Part shown: one piece after another, positions 63,296-64,000 of the stretch | Layout: each line of letters opens with the position of its first letter | How positions within the stretch are numbered: the stretch's first letter is position 1 | Source of the DNA: Pseudaestuariivita rosea | GTDB lineage: Bacteria > Pseudomonadota > Alphaproteobacteria > Rhodobacterales > Rhodobacteraceae | NCBI RefSeq assembly: GCF_017592335.1 | Contig: NZ_JACNMP010000013.1 | Span: 1-64,000, forward strand | DNA length: 64,000 bases | Reading direction: 5' to 3' | Translations under genes and position numbers: made by a program | The notes under the pieces: model-generated | What the model was told of the DNA's origin: nothing | The model's input: the letters and a program-made list of their open reading frames with translations, nothing else | The model's database searches: none

Positions 63296-63436
63296 ATGTC
63301 AAAGGCCAAAGTCAGAAACGCAATGACAGTTATTGCCCTCTCAGCCGGGGGCATTTTGCTGGCCCGCGCACTTCCTGATATGTGCGCCTCTAAGTTGCTT
63401 GAAATCAAAAAGAACCCGCGTGTCCAACTGGCCTGA
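63296..63436 (+). CDS. Possible small single-helix membrane protein
   Basis: The 46-residue frame MSKAKVRNAMTVIALSAGGI, LLARALPDMCASKLLEIK and so on is preceded by a strong ribosome site (AGAGGAGACCCC). One hydrophobic helix (about 9-25) is flanked by basic ends. No homologue is recognised. The frame is open further upstream, but the ribosome site decides this start. It could be a genuine small gene in otherwise decayed sequence. Confidence 0.4.
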   Translation: MSKAKVRNAMTVIALSAGGILLARALPDMCASKLLEIKKNPRVQLA

Positions 63437-63489
63437 CCGCGCAGCTTCTGGCGCGCGACAGCAAGGGTTTGGCGGTGGGCGGCAAGGGC

Positions 63490-63522
63490 CACCTCAAGCG
63501 CCTTGATGGTGCGCTTGAGGTG
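63490..63522. repeat. 12-bp inverted repeat
   Basis: CACCTCAAGCGC and GCGCTTGAGGTG are perfect arms with a 9-base spacer, 54 bp after the stop of the possible small gene. It could form a strong hairpin; no U-run follows. Confidence 0.6.
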
Positions 63523-64000
63523 CCAACGACCGTCCGCTAGGGTGACAGAAAGGCGTTTGGGCATATTTGGGGTTGAAATCCATATGTTGTGTCTGTATCG
63601 TATCCTTGCCATATGTCGGAGTTCTCTAATGTTGAGATCGCAGTGTTCGCAAAATCAACAACTTAGTATTTTTTGTTGATGAGATTCCGCGTAGAGGACG
63701 TTTTCCAGTTCTGCGTTCAAAAGCCGATCTTCAGAATGAGGCGATCGCCGTCTTACATGCGGGACGAAGCTAACCTTCGCTGCGTTCGCGCCAGCGACTG
63801 CTTTATGTGGGTTTGCCGGAAACCGGCGTTTTGGCCTGTGAGAGAAACGACTAAGTTTTGACCTTCTCTTTCTCAGCCGCGGAGCTGCTCTGAGCTCTCC
63901 AGATGGCGTTTCAGCTCAACCTATCTGTGCTTTTTCAAGCCGCAAGATTGGGTCAGACCTATTTGTAAGATAGCTGCTGAGTTCAGGTTGCCGTTAGCTC
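63523..64000. other. Non-coding stretch at the window end
   Basis: No gene is recognised in the last 480 bases. All long frames are interrupted, and no tRNA or IS terminus is visible. Confidence 0.45.

Noticed and set aside
63277-63564. Minus-strand frame starting MPKRLSVTLADGRWHLKRTI
   Set aside because: Helical and partly plausible, but it lacks a ribosome site, runs through an inverted repeat and overlaps the better-supported small plus-strand gene.

Overview
The window looks like chromosomal DNA of a marine alphaproteobacterium of the Rhodobacteraceae (Roseobacter group). This is inferred from gene families and layout, not from a marker RNA: a CcrM-type methyltransferase next to rnhB, two lineage-restricted conserved genes (DUF6456- and DUF6477-like), a non-pyrrolysine MttB homologue, aglEFGAK alpha-glucoside genes, TRAP and ABC uptake operons, and GC-rich codon use. 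I saw no rRNA, tRNA, CRISPR array or prophage.

Layout. 1-960: IS3-family debris. 962-9617: housekeeping genes (guaA, an MttB homologue, a NifU/IscU-like scaffold, hisI, gluQRS, a methyltransferase, trmFO). 9702-14575: chemotaxis operon on the minus strand (STAS protein, cheY, cheA, cheW, cheR, cheY, a helical protein of unknown function), without cheB, cheD or a receptor gene. 14671-23358: alpha-glucoside utilisation, with aglR-glk divergent from aglE-F-G-A-K; an identical ten-base palindrome lies before each arm. 23548-26592: a secreted protein, a DUF1963/YwqG protein and a MobA-like nucleotidyltransferase. 26700-37584: reductive pyrimidine catabolism (omega-transaminase, beta-ureidopropionase, dihydropyrimidinase) with a NitT/TauT-type ABC importer; the first enzyme, dihydropyrimidine dehydrogenase, is not in the window.

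37705-47574 is the most interesting block. An SsuD-type flavin monooxygenase, an aldo-keto reductase and a flavin reductase lie in one operon with a three-gene TRAP transporter and an FAD-linked oxidase, divergent from a GntR regulator and a Gfo/Idh/MocA protein. The enzyme trio matches the oxidative sulfoquinovose pathway (sulfo-SMO: monooxygenase to 6-oxo-glucose plus sulfite, then reduction to glucose). Here it is coupled to a TRAP importer, and a Gfo/Idh/MocA protein takes the place where a sulfoquinovosidase would be expected. The glucose formed could be phosphorylated by the glk encoded about 30 kb away. The substrate is an inference.

48280-52197 carries ccrM, rnhB and parE. A 305-bp direct repeat (47450-47754 and 52619-52921) flanks this block, so it appears to have been placed inside an ancestral pair formed by the Gfo/Idh/MocA gene and a secreted-protein gene. 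One copy keeps only the signal peptide; the other keeps the protein body with a two-base deletion that puts the signal peptide out of frame. 53804-62300 holds a GST, a DUF1428 protein, cysS with a compositionally distinct 3' third, cimA, a squalene/phytoene synthase-family protein, an MFS transporter, a DNA glycosylase and an esterase. 62301-64000 is decayed sequence rich in long inverted repeats, with one possible small membrane protein. Several dispersed small repeats occur between genes across the window.
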